Origin: Nitrospirae bacterium YQR-1
Lineage (GTDB): Bacteria > Nitrospirota > Thermodesulfovibrionia > Thermodesulfovibrionales > Magnetobacteriaceae
NCBI GenBank assembly: GCA_039908095.1
Contig: JAMOBJ010000012.1
Span: 23,847 to 87,846 of the forward strand
DNA length: 64,000 nucleotides
Direction of reading: 5' to 3'
Shown: positions 28,215-37,967 of the stretch, in pieces
How the letters are laid out: every line of letters starts with the position of its first letter
Numbering within the stretch: position 1 is the stretch's first letter
Translations under genes and position numbers: made by a program
Notes under the pieces: generated by a model
Seen by the model: only the letters and a program-made list of their open reading frames with translations
What the model was told of the DNA's origin: nothing
Database searches by the model: none

Positions 28215-28219
28215 AATAA

Positions 28220-28768
28220 TTATGCTTCTTTGCCGGCTCTGCTGTAGAGCCTTTTGTAAAAAACCATCTGAAATGCCACATCTCCTATAAACAGCAGGTA
28301 TCCGTCTTTAAGTAGTGTTGGGCCGTATATTCTCTTATTGTTTACAAACACTCCGTTTGTTGAATTATTATCCACTATAAGAATCTCTCCTTTGTGGCAT
28401 ATGATTGCACAATGCTCTTTTGATACTGTGGAGTCATGAAGAACTATAGAATTTCCAGATATTCTCCCAATTGTATTTTTGCCTTCAAATAACTGGTAAT
28501 CACGGTCATTATTTGTGCTGCTAATGCCTACAATCCAGCCGTACAGAGGGTGTGGGGTGCCGCCAACCAATGATGACTTATCTGTGAGGGTAACGTAGTT
28601 TGTGATGTCTGTGAGACTTTTTGTTGTAAGAAGAGAGTCATAGCTGTTTTTCTGCACTTCTGATGCTGAAGCACTTTCTTTCTGAGTACTGCTGTCACCT
28701 TTTTGGCTGTAGTACTGATATATCTTTGTCTCGTCTCTATTAAACGGCTTTTTCTTTTCCTCTCCCAT
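28220..28768 (-). CDS. FHA-domain protein
   Basis: A 182-residue cytoplasmic protein. Residues about 80-165 form a forkhead-associated domain that binds phosphothreonine: NTIGRISGNSIVLHDSTVSKEH has the GR and S-x-x-H core, and DNNSTNGVFVNNKRI is the conserved N-G loop. The first 75 residues are Ser/Lys/Gln-rich and probably unstructured. No kinase or secretion genes of a type VI system are beside it, so its partner is unknown. Confidence 0.88.
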   Translation of the reverse strand: MGEEKKKPFNRDETKIYQYYSQKGDSSTQKESASASEVQKNSYDSLLTTKSLTDITNYVTLTDKSSLVGGTPHPLYGWIVGISSTNNDRDYQLFEGKNTIGRISGNSIVLHDSTVSKEHCAIICHKGEILIVDNNSTNGVFVNNKRIYGPTLLKDGYLLFIGDVAFQMVFYKRLYSRAGKEA

Positions 28769-28874
28769 AAAATATTATTTTACAGATAATGATAGTATTT
28801 AGCAAGTTTACGAATTGACTTAAATTTACTTTTGAGGTATTTTAAATGTGGTGATATATTATGGAGAGAGCATT

Positions 28875-28913
28875 ATGAGTAGCTATAAGAAATTGTTTGC
28901 CCTGCTGTATTAG
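28875..28913 (+). CDS. Possible 12-residue upstream peptide (MSSYKKLFALLY)
   Basis: ATG 28875 has GGAGAG 6-7 bp upstream and the frame stops at TAG 28911-28913, just before the start of the small membrane protein. It could be a leader that couples translation, or chance. Codons alone cannot decide. Confidence 0.25.
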   Translation: MSSYKKLFALLY

Positions 28914-29181
28914 CGCTCTGATGAGCATATTTGAGATAATAATGTTAATTTGTTTTGGCTCGGCATGGCCGTGTTCAATTTATAAATCATGTAAATCAGG
29001 GAAAAATGAAGGCAAAAGTATCCACTTTTTAATTATCGTTTTTTTAGGGTATTTGTCGGGGTTTACTCATAAAGTGCTTTATTGCTTTGACTATGTCAGC
29101 TATCTATATGTTTTAAATGGTTCAATGGTACTTATAGATATTTTATTATACATTAGAAATGGCCGCCGCACCACGGCTTAA
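28897..29181 (+). CDS. Small SemiSWEET/PQ-loop-like membrane protein
   Basis: Up to 94 residues (from TTG 28897); ATG 28921 giving 86 residues is equally likely. Three hydrophobic segments follow MSIFEIIMLICFG. The segment WPCSIYKSCKSGKNEGKS resembles the PQ-loop signature (P-x-x-x-K-x-x-K/T-x-x-x-x-G-x-S) of SemiSWEET proteins, but the Gln is absent, so the relation is tentative. A strong GGAGAG site precedes a different 12-codon frame at 28875-28913 which ends 7 bp before ATG 28921. Confidence 0.55.
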   Translation: MPCCISALMSIFEIIMLICFGSAWPCSIYKSCKSGKNEGKSIHFLIIVFLGYLSGFTHKVLYCFDYVSYLYVLNGSMVLIDILLYIRNGRRTTA

Positions 29182-29249
29182 AATAATTATTTTACATAAC
29201 GATAGAAAATTATTGTAAATTGTATTAAAAAAGCTGCAAAATAGCACCT

Positions 29250-29266
29250 ATACTAAGTTGCCTTCA
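29250..29266 (+). repeat. Repeat element remnant, copy F (left end only)
   Basis: ATACTAAGTTGCCTTCA matches the left end of copy C (57310-57326) except for two bases. The rest of the element is absent. It lies in the gap upstream of the GGDEF/EAL gene. Confidence 0.45.
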
Positions 29267-29348
29267 GCATTGGCAAATTATACAAAGAATAAATATTTAT
29301 TAAGTTGTATGTATGTAATAACAATAAAAAAAGGCAAAGGGAGTAAAA

Positions 29349-32300
29349 GTGGAACCGGTAGAGCAGTTTTTTGGAAACAATATGGATTATGTGTATCTTG
29401 TTTATGGATTTGCCTTTATATTTACGGGCATTTCGATAGCTGTACTAACAAAAACTGAAGGGCAGTTTAAGCCGGCAAGATTCATCTGGTTATTGTCCTC
29501 ATTTGCATTTCTTCATGGTATAAACGAGTGGCTTGATATGATGTCATTTATACACCCATCTCATAAATTACTAAAGACACTGAGTTTTATTTTTTTGGTT
29601 TCATCATTTTGCTTTTTGTTTGAGTTCAGCAGAAGAACTTTGAGAATCTGTGAAAATGAAACGATGAAAAGAATTTCTCAGTACTTGCAATGGTGGTTAA
29701 TGCCGGTGCTAACAACAATTATATTTATTATATCGTATTATTCAGAAAATGCGCTGCAAACAGGACAGATATTGTCACGATATTTTTTAGCGCTGCCGGG
29801 CTCTATTGCCACTGCAATCGGCTTGAAGTTGTACAGTACAGAAACAGACTTAATAGAAAAGTCAAAAGCAGATAGGTACTTTTTCCTTGCTGTAACATTT
29901 TTTATAGCATATGGTTTTTTTGCAGGATTTGTTGTTCCAAAAGGCAATTTCTTTCCTTCAAATGTAATTAATACAGATAGTTTCATATCATTTATTAAAG
30001 TACCGGTACAGGTTTTGCGGGCAATCTCAGCCTTGTTTATTGCTTTTTCTGTAATTGGTATGATAAAGCTGTTTAATTATGAAGCGAGGACAAAGTTACA
30101 AGAGATAATAGAGCAATTACATATACAACAAAAGGAAATCAGTCAAAAAGCAAAAGTCCGGGAGGTGATTAATTCGATTCTGAATATCTCATTGCTGCCG
30201 GTTTCACTACAGGAGCAGTTAAACAAAATCTTAACTTTATTAATGTCAGTGTCATGGATTTCACTTAACTCAAAAGGATGTATCTATATATGCGAGGATA
30301 GTTCTGAAACCATCAAGATATCGGCACATTATAATTTCGACAGTGAGCAATTAGATACATGTTCTGATTTGCCTTTTGGCAAATGTCTATGCGGATTAGC
30401 GGCATTAAAAAGAGAGGTTGTTTTTTCATCTGACACTGATGATGAAAAACACACAATCCGATATTCAGATATGCACCCACACGGTCATTACTGTGTGCCC
30501 ATACTTTCAAATGACAGATTACTGGGGGTAATCAATGTCTATGTAGATGAGGGGTATGAACGAACCTTTGAGGATGAGGATTTTTTAAGAAGCGTTGCCA
30601 GCACGATAGCCGGAATAATTTTACGCAAGGAAACTGAAGAGAAAATAGCTCAAAACTATTTGATTCAGGATGTCATAAACACTATAATGAAACTTTCAAT
30701 ACAAACACTTACTTTAGAGGAATATCTTGAGAGCATACTTGAACTAATAAGCACAGTTCCGTGGCTGTCCCCTAAAAAAACAGGATGTATTTTTTTGATA
30801 GAAGATAACCCTGATGAGTTGATAATGATGACTCACAGAGGCATCTCTTTTCAGTTATTAAAAAAGTGCAGCCGTGTAACTATGGGCAGCTGTCTGTGTG
30901 GGCGCGCCGCAGCCACCGGCAAGATAGTGTTTGCATCTTCTATAGATGACCGCCATGAAGTCAGTTATGACGGGATGTCAGATCATGGGCATTATTGTAT
31001 TCCTGTCAAGTCAAAGGAAAAGGTAATTGGAGTAATCAACCTGTATGTAGAGCATGGACATGTACGCACTTCATTGGAAGAGAATTTTTTAGTGTCTGTT
31101 GCCAACACGTTATCCGGCATAATAGAGCGTAAACGGATGGAAGAAAAATTAGAGTATATGGCCAACTATGACACTCTGACCGGGCTTCCCAACAGGGTGT
31201 TGTTTTTTGACAGGTTACGCCAGGAGATAAAAAGTACAGTCCGTTACGGACACTTATTGGGCGTCTTGTACATTGATATAGATAATTTTAAAGATATTAA
31301 TGACTCTATGGGACACGATGTCGGAGACTTATTGCTGCAAGCAGTCGCATCAAGGCTGGGTAGATGTGTGCGCAACGCCGATACTGTATCCCGTGTCAGT
31401 GGTGATGAGTTTACTGTAATTTTACCAAACATAAAAAGCGGCTTAGATGCAGAGATAATTACAAAAAAAGCATTGTCATGTTTAAGTGAGCCGTATGAAG
31501 TCAACAATAACATTTACAACATCACAGCAAGTGCAGGTATGAGTATTTACCCGACGGATGCCGGCAATGCAGAGGAGTTGTTAAAACATGCAGATACCGC
31601 CATGTATTATTCCAAAAAATCAATGAAGAGCACCGGCACAATGTTTAACAAGGAAATGGATGAATCCATAAACAAACGGTTAAAGCTGGAAAAAGAGCTG
31701 CGTTTGGCGCTTCAGCGCGGTGAATTAGTAGTGCATTACCAGCCTCAGATAGAGCTGAGCAGTGGAAAAATTGTAGGGGCTGAGGCGTTGGTACGCTGGC
31801 AACATCCGGAGATGGGCTTACTGTACCCCGATAAATTCATATCGTTGGCGGAAGATACAGGAATAATAATGGCACTTGGTGAACAGGTACTTTCCGAGAG
31901 TTGTAAACAAAATATAATCTGGCAAAAAATGAACCTGCCGCCTGTTGTTGTTGCTGTAAATGTGTCAACCACTCAGGTGTCAAGACACTATGACCTTGCC
32001 GGTGTGGTATTTCAGATATTAAACAAAACACATATGGCTCCGGCTAACCTTGAACTGGAGCTTACCGAGAGTTTTTGTATGCAAAACGTGGATACAACGA
32101 TTTCAATGTTACGCAGGTTTAACTCTAGAGGTGTTAATGTTGCTATAGATGATTTCGGCACAGGTTACTCATCCTTAAGTTATCTAAAACACCTTCCGTT
32201 TAAAAAACTAAAAATTGATAAGTCATTTATTAAGGAACTAGTAATCAATCAGGATGATTTGACGATTGTTAAGACAATTATCGACATGTCGCACAATCTC

Positions 32301-32465
32301 AGATTACGGGTAATAGCCGAGGGTGTGGAAACACTTGAGCAATTAGAAGTTTTACGTTCACTTGGATGTGATGAGGTACAGGGGTATCTTTTTAGTAAAG
32401 CCGTACCGCCCGATGAGTTTTCTGTATTGTTAAAGAAAGAAGAGTTTTTTTGTAATATAATTTGA
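29349..32465 (+). CDS. Membrane GAF-GAF-GGDEF-EAL cyclic-di-GMP signalling protein
   Basis: A 1038-residue protein started by GTG with AAAGGGAG 5 bp upstream. The first 245 residues hold about seven hydrophobic segments, a membrane sensor. Two GAF domains follow (about 267-415 and 440-590); each has a C-x-CG-x-A-A motif and an HGHYC(V/I)P segment, so they arose by duplication. The GGDEF domain (about 601-765) has SGDEF, an active variant. The EAL domain (about 780-1030) has EALVRW, DDFGTGYSS and DKSFI, consistent with phosphodiesterase activity. Both making and breaking of c-di-GMP are possible. It is not clearly in an operon. Confidence 0.93.
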   Translation: MEPVEQFFGNNMDYVYLVYGFAFIFTGISIAVLTKTEGQFKPARFIWLLSSFAFLHGINEWLDMMSFIHPSHKLLKTLSFIFLVSSFCFLFEFSRRTLRICENETMKRISQYLQWWLMPVLTTIIFIISYYSENALQTGQILSRYFLALPGSIATAIGLKLYSTETDLIEKSKADRYFFLAVTFFIAYGFFAGFVVPKGNFFPSNVINTDSFISFIKVPVQVLRAISALFIAFSVIGMIKLFNYEARTKLQEIIEQLHIQQKEISQKAKVREVINSILNISLLPVSLQEQLNKILTLLMSVSWISLNSKGCIYICEDSSETIKISAHYNFDSEQLDTCSDLPFGKCLCGLAALKREVVFSSDTDDEKHTIRYSDMHPHGHYCVPILSNDRLLGVINVYVDEGYERTFEDEDFLRSVASTIAGIILRKETEEKIAQNYLIQDVINTIMKLSIQTLTLEEYLESILELISTVPWLSPKKTGCIFLIEDNPDELIMMTHRGISFQLLKKCSRVTMGSCLCGRAAATGKIVFASSIDDRHEVSYDGMSDHGHYCIPVKSKEKVIGVINLYVEHGHVRTSLEENFLVSVANTLSGIIERKRMEEKLEYMANYDTLTGLPNRVLFFDRLRQEIKSTVRYGHLLGVLYIDIDNFKDINDSMGHDVGDLLLQAVASRLGRCVRNADTVSRVSGDEFTVILPNIKSGLDAEIITKKALSCLSEPYEVNNNIYNITASAGMSIYPTDAGNAEELLKHADTAMYYSKKSMKSTGTMFNKEMDESINKRLKLEKELRLALQRGELVVHYQPQIELSSGKIVGAEALVRWQHPEMGLLYPDKFISLAEDTGIIMALGEQVLSESCKQNIIWQKMNLPPVVVAVNVSTTQVSRHYDLAGVVFQILNKTHMAPANLELELTESFCMQNVDTTISMLRRFNSRGVNVAIDDFGTGYSSLSYLKHLPFKKLKIDKSFIKELVINQDDLTIVKTIIDMSHNLRLRVIAEGVETLEQLEVLRSLGCDEVQGYLFSKAVPPDEFSVLLKKEEFFCNII

Positions 32466-32473
32466 CAGTTATA

Positions 32474-32920
32474 TTATTTTCCCGGTGAAACATACCTTAT
32501 GATTGTTCTTCTGACGTTTAAAGCTATTGCATACACAACGCCTGTGATAAAGAGAGGTATGGAGAGCAAGTTCTCACTGAGGCTCATTTCCTCCTTTGAC
32601 ATATCATGTGACTTGCCTATATCATTAACCATTTTTTGGTGTGATTGTCCTGCACTCTCCGAACCGCTTTGAGCCGGAGAGCCGGTTATGGTTTTAATGT
32701 TTGTATAGATTCCATTAAAATAATTTATTGTTAGTTTAGTTAAAAAGATGCGCTTAACATTTAAGTCATGTTTTAGAATCTTAAAAGCACCGGCGCTTAA
32801 GCCATTGCTTGTTAATTCAAAGAACATCTGCAATGGGCACAGATAGCTCTCAAGTGCTTTCTCTATAGCCGCAGTGCCGGTAAGCGATTTGTATAAAGAT
32901 ATTATAGAATTTCTTAGCAA
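32474..32920 (-). CDS. Small protein with one C-terminal membrane segment, unknown
   Basis: A 148-residue protein I do not recognise. Residues 1-85 look alpha-helical and soluble; 86-115 are polar. A hydrophobic stretch near 118-135 (LLSIPLFITGVVYAIAL) followed by RRTIIR would give a single membrane anchor with a basic inside tail. It lies between the convergent GGDEF/EAL gene (+) and the RNase R gene on the same strand. It may be a genuine hypothetical gene. Confidence 0.5.
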   Translation of the reverse strand: MLRNSIISLYKSLTGTAAIEKALESYLCPLQMFFELTSNGLSAGAFKILKHDLNVKRIFLTKLTINYFNGIYTNIKTITGSPAQSGSESAGQSHQKMVNDIGKSHDMSKEEMSLSENLLSIPLFITGVVYAIALNVRRTIIRYVSPGK

Positions 32921-32982
32921 ATGTGCATCACCACTATCACCTTTATTATATTATAACATGTTATGGAGGCTGGTATAAAAAG

Positions 32983-35067
32983 TTAAGACAGAGTAAAAAA
33001 TATCTCTCTGTCTTCCATATCCACCCTGTCAATCCGCACATTGACAGGGGTTGCTATAGAAAACACCTTCTTTTTATTCTTTCCCTTCAGAGTCAGGCTC
33101 CTTTCCTCAAAGACATAGTAGTCATCAGACATCTGAGACACTTCCACTATGCCGTCTATAAAATGGCCATCCAGTCGTACCCTTAGCCCGCGTGTACTTG
33201 TCCCGATTACCCTGCCCGAGAACTCCTCACCCACGCTGTCTTTTAAAAACCAAACTCTCAGGGCATTAATACTCTCTCTCTCGGCTTCCTCGGCAACCCT
33301 CTCCCTGTGTGAACAGTGAAAGGCCACATCGGATAGTTTTTTAGAAAAATCTTTACTGTCCTTAGAAACTCCAGATAGTGCCTCACGCAGCACCCTGTGC
33401 ACTACCAGGTCGGGATACCTTCTGATGGGAGATGTAAAGTGTGTGTAACTTTTGGATGCAAGGCCAAAATGCCCCTCATTTGTTATTGAATACCGTGCCT
33501 GCTTAAGGGCTCTTAACACCAGATAGTTTATGACCTCCTTGTAAGGGCTCTCCGATGATTTTGCAATTATTTTGGGAAAATCTGAGGCACTTATCCGGTT
33601 TTTATTCCACGATATGGTACATTTGAGAACTTTTATTATTTCATCCAGTTTCCGCTGGTCAGGCTCCTCATGAATTCTGTAAACAGACGGAACTTTAAGC
33701 GATTCCAGAAAACTACTGACTGCCTCATTGGCAGCTATCATAAACTCCTCCACTATAGAGTGGGCAAAGTTCCTCTCCGTACCAACTATACTCTCAAGCG
33801 CCCCCTGCATATCAAGAATTATTTCAGGCTCAGGGAGGTCAAAATCAAGACTGCCGCGCTGTAACCTCACTTCTCTCAACAAAGTGCACAACTGCCCCAT
33901 TATCTCAAACTCCGGCACCAGTGCGGCATACTTTTTTCTCCTGCGCACATCCCCATTTACCAGTATCTCCTTAACAACCGTATATGTCATCCTCTCATCA
34001 CTTCTTATCACTGATGGATAAAACCGTGCGGAGGTCCTTCTGCCTGAGTCTGAGAAATCCATCTCCACTGTAAAGGTTAAACGGTCAACTTTGGGTTTGA
34101 GGCTGCATAGCTCTTCAGAAAGCCTCTTAGGAAACATAGGAATTACTCTGTCGGAAAAATACACCGATGTGCCGCGTCTGCGTGCCTCTGTGTCAAGAGC
34201 ACTTTCCCACGGCACAAAATGGCTTACATCTGCTATGTGGACGTAGAGCTTATAACCCTGCGGCTGTTTTATTATTGATATGGCATCATCAAAGTCCCTT
34301 GCCCTCTCACCGTCTATCGTTACAGTTTTAAGCGTGCGTAAGTCAACACGCTCCGTTATCATATCAGATGTGATTTCATCCGGCAAAGCCTTAGCCTCAT
34401 CAGTGACGGCTTTAGGAAACCTCTTTGGCAGATGAAACTCATCCACTATCATGTCTATCTCGGATTTAGGTCCGTCGGGAGCTGTCATAATTTTTATGAT
34501 TTTACCCACCGGAGGACGGCTTGAATTCCCGTAGTCTGTTATTTCCGCTACTACGCTGTCTCCGGCCTTAGCACTCAGTGTGTCATGCTCAGGTATATAT
34601 AAATCAAAAAAAATTGTCTTGTTCTTTGGTTTAAGGTAACAAGCATTTCCGACATAATCAATACGGCCAAAGACCTTGTCATGAACCCGCTCAACCACCC
34701 TCACTATTGAGCCCTCACGCCTCCTGCCGTCCTCAAGTCTCACCACAACGCGGTCATTGTCCATAGCGCCGTTTGTTTTCCTGCCGGGAATGAAAATGTC
34801 TCTCTCCCCGGATTTATCCACTATGACAAAACCATAGCCACCCCTGTGGGCCTCAAAAAACCCCGTGGCAAGGCCCATCTCGGTTGCAGGCCCGTAGTGG
34901 CCGTTGTTAGTCCTGACCACCACACCCGCCCTCATCAGCTCACGCAGATACTTCTTAAGCAGACGGGTCTCCTTAGTGCTTTCACTGAGACGTCTTGACA
35001 ACTCTTTGAAAGACTGCGGTTTTTTCATTGATTTCAAGTACTTCTTTAGCTTTTCTCTGTCAATCAT
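32983..35067 (-). CDS. rnr: Ribonuclease R
   Basis: A 694-residue 3'-5' exoribonuclease. An N-terminal winged helix-like region (about 1-60) is followed by cold-shock domains (RGGYGFVIVD near 75; DRVVVRLEDG). The RNB catalytic domain starts near residue 240, with metal-binding aspartates in RARDFDDAISI. An S1 domain closes the protein (about 615-690). It degrades structured RNA and takes part in trans-translation and RNA quality control. Slightly shorter than E. coli RNase R (813), mainly lacking the basic tail. Confidence 0.95.
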   Translation of the reverse strand: MIDREKLKKYLKSMKKPQSFKELSRRLSESTKETRLLKKYLRELMRAGVVVRTNNGHYGPATEMGLATGFFEAHRGGYGFVIVDKSGERDIFIPGRKTNGAMDNDRVVVRLEDGRRREGSIVRVVERVHDKVFGRIDYVGNACYLKPKNKTIFFDLYIPEHDTLSAKAGDSVVAEITDYGNSSRPPVGKIIKIMTAPDGPKSEIDMIVDEFHLPKRFPKAVTDEAKALPDEITSDMITERVDLRTLKTVTIDGERARDFDDAISIIKQPQGYKLYVHIADVSHFVPWESALDTEARRRGTSVYFSDRVIPMFPKRLSEELCSLKPKVDRLTFTVEMDFSDSGRRTSARFYPSVIRSDERMTYTVVKEILVNGDVRRRKKYAALVPEFEIMGQLCTLLREVRLQRGSLDFDLPEPEIILDMQGALESIVGTERNFAHSIVEEFMIAANEAVSSFLESLKVPSVYRIHEEPDQRKLDEIIKVLKCTISWNKNRISASDFPKIIAKSSESPYKEVINYLVLRALKQARYSITNEGHFGLASKSYTHFTSPIRRYPDLVVHRVLREALSGVSKDSKDFSKKLSDVAFHCSHRERVAEEAERESINALRVWFLKDSVGEEFSGRVIGTSTRGLRVRLDGHFIDGIVEVSQMSDDYYVFEERSLTLKGKNKKKVFSIATPVNVRIDRVDMEDREIFFTLS

Positions 35068-35108
35068 ACATAACCCTAACCGGGTAATTCCTCATATGCA
35101 TTTATTTT

Positions 35109-36110
35109 CTAAAAAGGTGTAAACGACGTAAATACCAACGGCCATGTGGATAAAACCGCAAAAATAACCAAAAAGATGATTGAGATTACAGCCCACTTCT
35201 TTTGTACTTTATCAACAACCACCGTTATGCTGGGAATATCCCTGAAAAACTCCGAAACACCTGTGGCTATGGTAAAAGACACCGCCCCTAACAGGCTTAC
35301 AAACAACGGATAGCCAACGTAGTTATACTGTCCCTTTAACACATCAAACGGGCAATGATGGGTCGGAAGCTCATAGTAGTAGATGGAGATAAAGGATATT
35401 AGCGATGCTATGGAAACTATCAAATACGGTACTGAAAGACCTGCAGCTAAGTACCTAAACACCCCTGCGTTTGTTTTAACTGAGCCAATTAAAACTGAAA
35501 GCAAGCAAAGAGTTGAAATGTAAAACACATACATCATTGGCTTAACGGGGAGAGCTGCAAGGGCTGAAGCCACGGATTTCTCCTCGCCTCCAAAAAGGGA
35601 GCCACAGCAGGAAGTTATCATCTCAGGTTTCAGGCCATTAAAATATTTAAAAGTCAAAATAAATTCAAGAAGAATCAATGGCGAGACAAACACAAGAAGT
35701 ATATACTTAAACTTAACAAGTGGATAGTCCTCACCCTGTTGGTCTATGTAGTTAATAAAAAGCCACACCGAGGAAATCAAAAATGTTATAATTTTAGTGT
35801 ATAACACATACCACCCTACAGGGTTGGCGTTAAGAGCGCCTGTGGCACACATGGCCCCGACAAACAACTTATGTATGTCATCTGCGGTAAATATAAAAAG
35901 AAACAATGAAAGAACCTCAATAAACAGTGCCGTGTTAATAATAGTTGAAATAAGATAGGTTTTTCTTTCAAGGGACAGTTGCAATTCCGAGCTACTTGAT
36001 ATGTCCCAGCTTCTTACTATAGAGAGGCCGATAAATGAGGCACAAAGTGCCATAACAGCCACAACGGCTGATGAGAGCAACAGGGCAAGTACCCCGGGAT
36101 GAAGTATCAC
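35109..36110 (-). CDS. Polytopic membrane protein of the NosL/ABC operon, unknown function
   Basis: A 333-residue protein with about eight hydrophobic segments. A loop near residue 167 has CCGSLFGGEE and another near 248 has ELPTHHCPFDVL; these Cys/His clusters could bind a metal or exchange disulfides. Its start overlaps the ATPase stop by 4 bp, so it is part of the same operon. No domain name can be given. In view of nosL upstream, copper handling is a reasonable guess (inference). Confidence 0.7.
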   Translation of the reverse strand: MILHPGVLALLLSSAVVAVMALCASFIGLSIVRSWDISSSSELQLSLERKTYLISTIINTALFIEVLSLFLFIFTADDIHKLFVGAMCATGALNANPVGWYVLYTKIITFLISSVWLFINYIDQQGEDYPLVKFKYILLVFVSPLILLEFILTFKYFNGLKPEMITSCCGSLFGGEEKSVASALAALPVKPMMYVFYISTLCLLSVLIGSVKTNAGVFRYLAAGLSVPYLIVSIASLISFISIYYYELPTHHCPFDVLKGQYNYVGYPLFVSLLGAVSFTIATGVSEFFRDIPSITVVVDKVQKKWAVISIIFLVIFAVLSTWPLVFTSFTPF

Positions 36111-36799
36111 TTTATAACGACCTCTTTGAGTAAACCATCTCTCATTTCCACTGTTTTCATAACATACTTTGAATCATATATCAGGGGATCATGCGAGGCG
36201 ATTATAATAGTTTTACCCTCATGGTTAAGGTTGTGGATGATTTCAAGAAAATCAATGGATAACCTCGTATCCAGGTGTGCAGTGGGTTCATCGGCAAGGA
36301 TGATTTCAGGGTCATTGATAAGAGCCCGTGCAATGGCTACCCGTTGCTGCTCACCTCCGGAAAGCTGCGTGATCTTAAAATCCCTCTTGTGAACCATATT
36401 TAAATGCTCCAACACTTTATTAGCGCGCTCTTTTATTTCTGAATATGGCGTTTTAGTGGGATAGAGCGGAAGCATAACGTTTTCAAGCACTGTGATACCC
36501 CTTATAAGGTTAAACTGTTGAAATATAAAGCCAAAAGTATTTCTTCTTATCTCTGTAAGAAAGCGTTCCGGCAGTTTTGCCACATCCCTCTGTCCTACTA
36601 TAATTTTACCCTCGGTTGGGCGGCACATGCAGCCGATTTGGCCCAGAAGGGTGGTTTTCCCTGAGCCGCTTGGGCCCTTAAATACTACAAACTCTCCCCT
36701 GAAGACCTCAAACGATATATCCGTAAGCGCCCTCATCTCATCAGGCAGCCCCGGATTATACACTTTGGAAACCTTCTCTACTTTTACCAAAATGTCCAT
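36107..36799 (-). CDS. ABC transporter ATP-binding protein (LolD/MacB type)
   Basis: A 230-residue ATPase. Walker A GPSGSGKT is at 42-49, the signature LSGGEQQRVAIARAL near 139, and Walker B ILADEPTAHLD near 162. The Q-loop FQQFNLI and H-loop SHD are present. It belongs to the LolD/MacB/FtsE group that pairs with FtsX-type permeases, which is the type encoded just upstream (4 bp gap). It powers export or mechanotransmission rather than import. Confidence 0.92.
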   Translation of the reverse strand: MDILVKVEKVSKVYNPGLPDEMRALTDISFEVFRGEFVVFKGPSGSGKTTLLGQIGCMCRPTEGKIIVGQRDVAKLPERFLTEIRRNTFGFIFQQFNLIRGITVLENVMLPLYPTKTPYSEIKERANKVLEHLNMVHKRDFKITQLSGGEQQRVAIARALINDPEIILADEPTAHLDTRLSIDFLEIIHNLNHEGKTIIIASHDPLIYDSKYVMKTVEMRDGLLKEVVIK

Positions 36800-36803
36800 T
36801 GCC

Positions 36804-37967
36804 CTATGTCCTCATTATTGTATCAGGGTCAGTTATCGCCGCCTTCCATGAGGGCACAACCGTGCTTACCACATAAGGGACAACTGTTAGAAAAAAAATT
36901 GAAAACACATGGTATATATTAATGTATGGGATGGGTTGAAACGGCGGAAACAACACTGACCATCCCTTCAGAACCGGCCCAAAGAGCGCTGCTCCGAATA
37001 AAAACACATGTACATAAGCAAGAATTAAACCGGTTAGAAACGACAGTAGGGAGACGACCATACCCTCATGGAACTTTAACTTCAACACATCTGAGGTTTC
37101 CCATCCGATTGCTTTAAGAATACCGATTTCCCGTCTTTCCGCTGCACTCAACCCTGTTGCCTTATCCCATACAAAAATGGCAAAGGCAAGCAGAGCACCG
37201 AAAAACATAGTGACAATAATCCCACCCCGCCAGTTAAACACGTTGTCATAGGTGCGAATTATGTCGCCTTTTAGTATAACTCTGGCATCGGGCCATGTTC
37301 TTACTATCTTTGTGGCTACTGTTTGTATCTCACTATCGTTATAAACCTCTACTATCAGGTCTGTGGCACGGTCTTTGGGAATATCAAAGAAACCAATAAG
37401 GTCTTCTCTGTCCATAATAACAAGATCGTTGGTAAACATCGCCGATACGCTGTCAAAAATACCGACAACTTTAAGGGAAACACTTCTACTGTCACCGATT
37501 GCAAGAAACATATTATCATTAAAACTGAGTTTTCTGAGTTTGGCAACACCTTTACCCACAGCACACTCTCCTTTTGTTTGAGGGAGTTTACCCTCAAGGA
37601 GTTTAAGTCCGTCAAGTTCCTTTGTCAGACCGATAATCGTATAGTTGGCATGTGTCAAAGTATCGTAATAGTATCCCCAGTAGCGGGGTTGCACACTGCC
37701 GACACCGGCAATTGAGGATATCTGCTCAATATAATTAAGCGGTACGAGATCATGGCGTCCGGCAGCCAGTTTCTGGACTATTAACTCAGGAGAATCATAA
37801 AAGACATTCATAGCCTCCACCTTAAAAGCATGTGTGAGAAACAGTATGGAACTTATAATGGCAATTAATATACTAAAGACCACAATAATGGCAAGGTTTT
37901 TATACTTTTTCCTAAGCAGGGATGAAATTGCATATTCAAGGATTTTATTGTGTCCCCATGCGGCCAT
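36804..37967 (-). CDS. FtsX/MacB-type ABC transporter permease
   Basis: A 387-residue protein with the four-helix MacB-like layout: one transmembrane helix near 22-46, an extracytoplasmic domain of about 200 residues, then three helices in the last 140 residues. The motif ERREIGILKAIGWETSDVLKLKF before TM3 is the coupling segment of the FtsX domain. Its start overlaps the stop of the 99-residue protein by one base. The substrate is unknown. Confidence 0.88.
   Translation of the reverse strand: MAAWGHNKILEYAISSLLRKKYKNLAIIVVFSILIAIISSILFLTHAFKVEAMNVFYDSPELIVQKLAAGRHDLVPLNYIEQISSIAGVGSVQPRYWGYYYDTLTHANYTIIGLTKELDGLKLLEGKLPQTKGECAVGKGVAKLRKLSFNDNMFLAIGDSRSVSLKVVGIFDSVSAMFTNDLVIMDREDLIGFFDIPKDRATDLIVEVYNDSEIQTVATKIVRTWPDARVILKGDIIRTYDNVFNWRGGIIVTMFFGALLAFAIFVWDKATGLSAAERREIGILKAIGWETSDVLKLKFHEGMVVSLLSFLTGLILAYVHVFLFGAALFGPVLKGWSVLFPPFQPIPYINIYHVFSIFFLTVVPYVVSTVVPSWKAAITDPDTIMRT

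Noticed and set aside
28202..28226. TGGCACCGGTAAAATAATTATGC as a sigma-54 promoter.
   Set aside because: The GG-to-GC spacing is much longer than 10 bases, and it would face into the convergent FHA gene.
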